Source: Brevibacterium pigmentatum | GTDB taxonomy: Bacteria > Actinomycetota > Actinomycetes > Actinomycetales > Brevibacteriaceae | Direction of reading: 5' to 3' | NCBI RefSeq assembly: GCF_011617465.1 | Contig: NZ_CP050153.1 | Coordinates: 3,534,001-3,598,000, forward strand | Length of the DNA stretch: 64,000 bases | Shown: positions 62,782 to 64,000 of the stretch, one piece after another | Layout: every line of letters starts with the position of its first letter | Position numbering within the stretch: position 1 is the first letter of the stretch | Made by a program: the position numbers and the translations under genes | The notes under the pieces: generated by a model | What the model saw: only the letters and a program-made list of their open reading frames with translations | Database searches by the model: none | Told to the model about the DNA's origin: nothing

Positions 62782-64000
62782 TCAGACCGCGGCGAGACGC
62801 GGGTTGCCGGCGAGCCTCGATACGAGCTCGGTTCGCGAACCGACGTCGAGCTTGCGGTAGACGGCGGTGAGGCGGAGTTCGACGGTGCGCAGGGAGACGA
62901 AGATCCGTTCGGAGATCTCCCGGTTCTTCAGTCCGGCACGGACCAGCTCGACGACTTTGAGCTCCTCATCGCTGAGTTCGCCGAGGCGAGGCAGGTCGGG
63001 CATCGTCGGTGCCTTCGGTTCCTCGACGATCTGCCCGTTGCGCAGGTGCTCGGCGAGACGCCCGGCCCCGACTTCGCGAAGCAGCGCTGCGGCGGCGAGC
63101 CTCTGTTCGCGTGCTCTCAGCTTCGAGCCGTTATCCTCGAGGCGAGAGGCGAATGCCGCATGAGTGACTGCTTTCTCGAAGACGAACTCAGGTGTGCTGG
63201 CCTGCCGCAGTGCCCGCCCGAACAGATCGGCGGCGGTCTCCCCGGCGGCCAGAAGCGCTTCGGACCGACCGACGACCAGATCGGCCCACCGCGACGGGTA
63301 CGTCTTCGCGCAGTCACGCAGCTGCTGGAGCAGAAGAGTCGCATGCTCCCGTCTGCCCACACTCACCAAGGCTTCGATGAGGTCGCCGTCGAAGCGACGC
63401 ACGTTCGGGTTGCCCTCGGCGGCGGACAGCTGTTCGCAGCGTCGAAGGTGTCCGAGTGCTACGGCCGGGCAGTCGGTGCGCAGCAGGTATCTGCCCTGGA
63501 TCGCATTGAGTTCGGCCAGCAGGCGATGGTTGTTCGTCGCCGACGCCAGGGCAGCGGTCTGGTCTTCGACGGGCCCCGCTTCACCCGCGCTTCCGGTCAG
63601 CAGCAGCTTCCAGGCGCGCAGCAGCAGGATCCGATCCTGACGCACGACGGCAAGGCCTCTGCTCTTGTCCGTCGCCACGTCCGCAGAGATTCCGTCGATG
63701 ACCTCGACGGCCTGACTGACGCGGCCGCGCCGCATTTCCAGTTCCGCACGAACACAGTCCACCTGCCGCTTCCAGACCCTGGTCGCGGCACAGATCTCAC
63801 CGATGCGGTCGAGCACGGCCGTGGCGGCTTCATAGTGCTCGGTGAGCATCAGCCCGTGGGCGACGGCGAGTCCGAAGCTCGGTCTGATCGAATCCTGGTG
63901 TTCCTGCAGGCTCGCGAATCCGGCAAGCGCCGATCCTTCCTTCCCGCCGTTGCTGTCGAGCAGGACGCGAACGGCCTGCGCAAGCTGCGGCTCGCTGTCG
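62782..64000 (-). CDS. LuxR-family regulator, right flank (5' end beyond the window)
   Basis: At least 406 residues, open through the right edge, so the N-terminus is missing. The C-terminus LSDEELKVVELVRAGLKNREISERIFVSLRTVELRLTAVYRKLDVGSRTELVSRLAGNP is a LuxR helix-turn-helix. Upstream is a helical TPR-like region (ALGHLRRCEQLSAAEGNPNVRRFDGDLIEALVSVGRREHA) as in LAL regulators. Whether an ATPase domain precedes it cannot be told. It shares L-A-YRK and R-SR patterns with the left-flank regulator. It reads toward the dehydratase operon and is a candidate activator of the exopolysaccharide genes. Confidence 0.82.
   Translation of the reverse strand, partial: DSEPQLAQAVRVLLDSNGGKEGSALAGFASLQEHQDSIRPSFGLAVAHGLMLTEHYEAATAVLDRIGEICAATRVWKRQVDCVRAELEMRRGRVSQAVEVIDGISADVATDKSRGLAVVRQDRILLLRAWKLLLTGSAGEAGPVEDQTAALASATNNHRLLAELNAIQGRYLLRTDCPAVALGHLRRCEQLSAAEGNPNVRRFDGDLIEALVSVGRREHATLLLQQLRDCAKTYPSRWADLVVGRSEALLAAGETAADLFGRALRQASTPEFVFEKAVTHAAFASRLEDNGSKLRAREQRLAAAALLREVGAGRLAEHLRNGQIVEEPKAPTMPDLPRLGELSDEELKVVELVRAGLKNREISERIFVSLRTVELRLTAVYRKLDVGSRTELVSRLAGNPRLAAV

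Overview
The window is high-GC DNA from an actinobacterium. Codon use, GTG starts, frequent ATGA/TGATG overlaps between genes, an actinobacterial-type rhamnose operon (RhaI plus a fused aldolase-dehydrogenase), many NarL-type two-component systems and a Wzc-like fused chain-length regulator/kinase all fit. Gene content is compatible with a Brevibacterium-like member of the Micrococcales, but this is inference and no rRNA or other marker gene is present. I see no tRNA, rRNA, transposase, prophage or CRISPR array.

Layout. (1) 1-4.9 kb: L-rhamnose catabolic operon on the plus strand (end of a mutarotase gene, isomerase rhaI, aldolase/dehydrogenase fusion, kinase rhaB). (2) 4.9-9.5 kb: single genes for a zinc-independent MDR oxidoreductase, a DUF402 protein, an amidohydrolase, a DUF421 membrane protein and an NmrA-like protein. 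(3) 9.5-13.1 kb: an operon of histidine kinase, response regulator and DUF4097-type surface protein. (4) 13.2-18.7 kb: a structured intergenic element, a cystathionine gamma-synthase family enzyme, an ArsR/SRPBCC pair, an acyltransferase-3 and a nitronate monooxygenase. (5) 18.8-27.4 kb: two more two-component systems, one split around a DMT-type transporter, with a CPBP protease and two small membrane proteins between them. (6) 27.4-36 kb: an SDR, an FMN reductase, a TetR regulator and an oligopeptide-type ABC importer operon. (7) 36-42.8 kb: AGCS symporter, class II fructose-bisphosphate aldolase, BCCT osmolyte transporter and an MFS/UMF1 transporter. (8) 42.8-47.1 kb: a second ArsR/SRPBCC pair, then a TetR-regulated drug-export ABC operon. 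(9) 47.1-64 kb: a Wzx/Wzy-type exopolysaccharide locus. It carries a PglF-like dehydratase, a DegT-type aminotransferase, a PglC-like phospho-sugar transferase, one GT4, Wzx, Wzy, a tyrosine phosphatase and a tyrosine kinase, plus an unusual ATP-grasp protein and a CapK-type adenylate-forming enzyme. A large LuxR regulator lies at each end, the right one cut by the window edge.

General features. Long near-perfect inverted repeats sit between many gene pairs and probably act as (often bidirectional) terminators. At three regulator genes an inverted repeat overlaps or abuts the start codon, suggesting autorepression. A 12-mer, CCGCCTCGGCGA (or its complement), recurs at least 18 times from 4.4 to 49.3 kb, in and between genes, but I find no exact copy in the last 14.7 kb. 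That fits the exopolysaccharide locus having a separate history.
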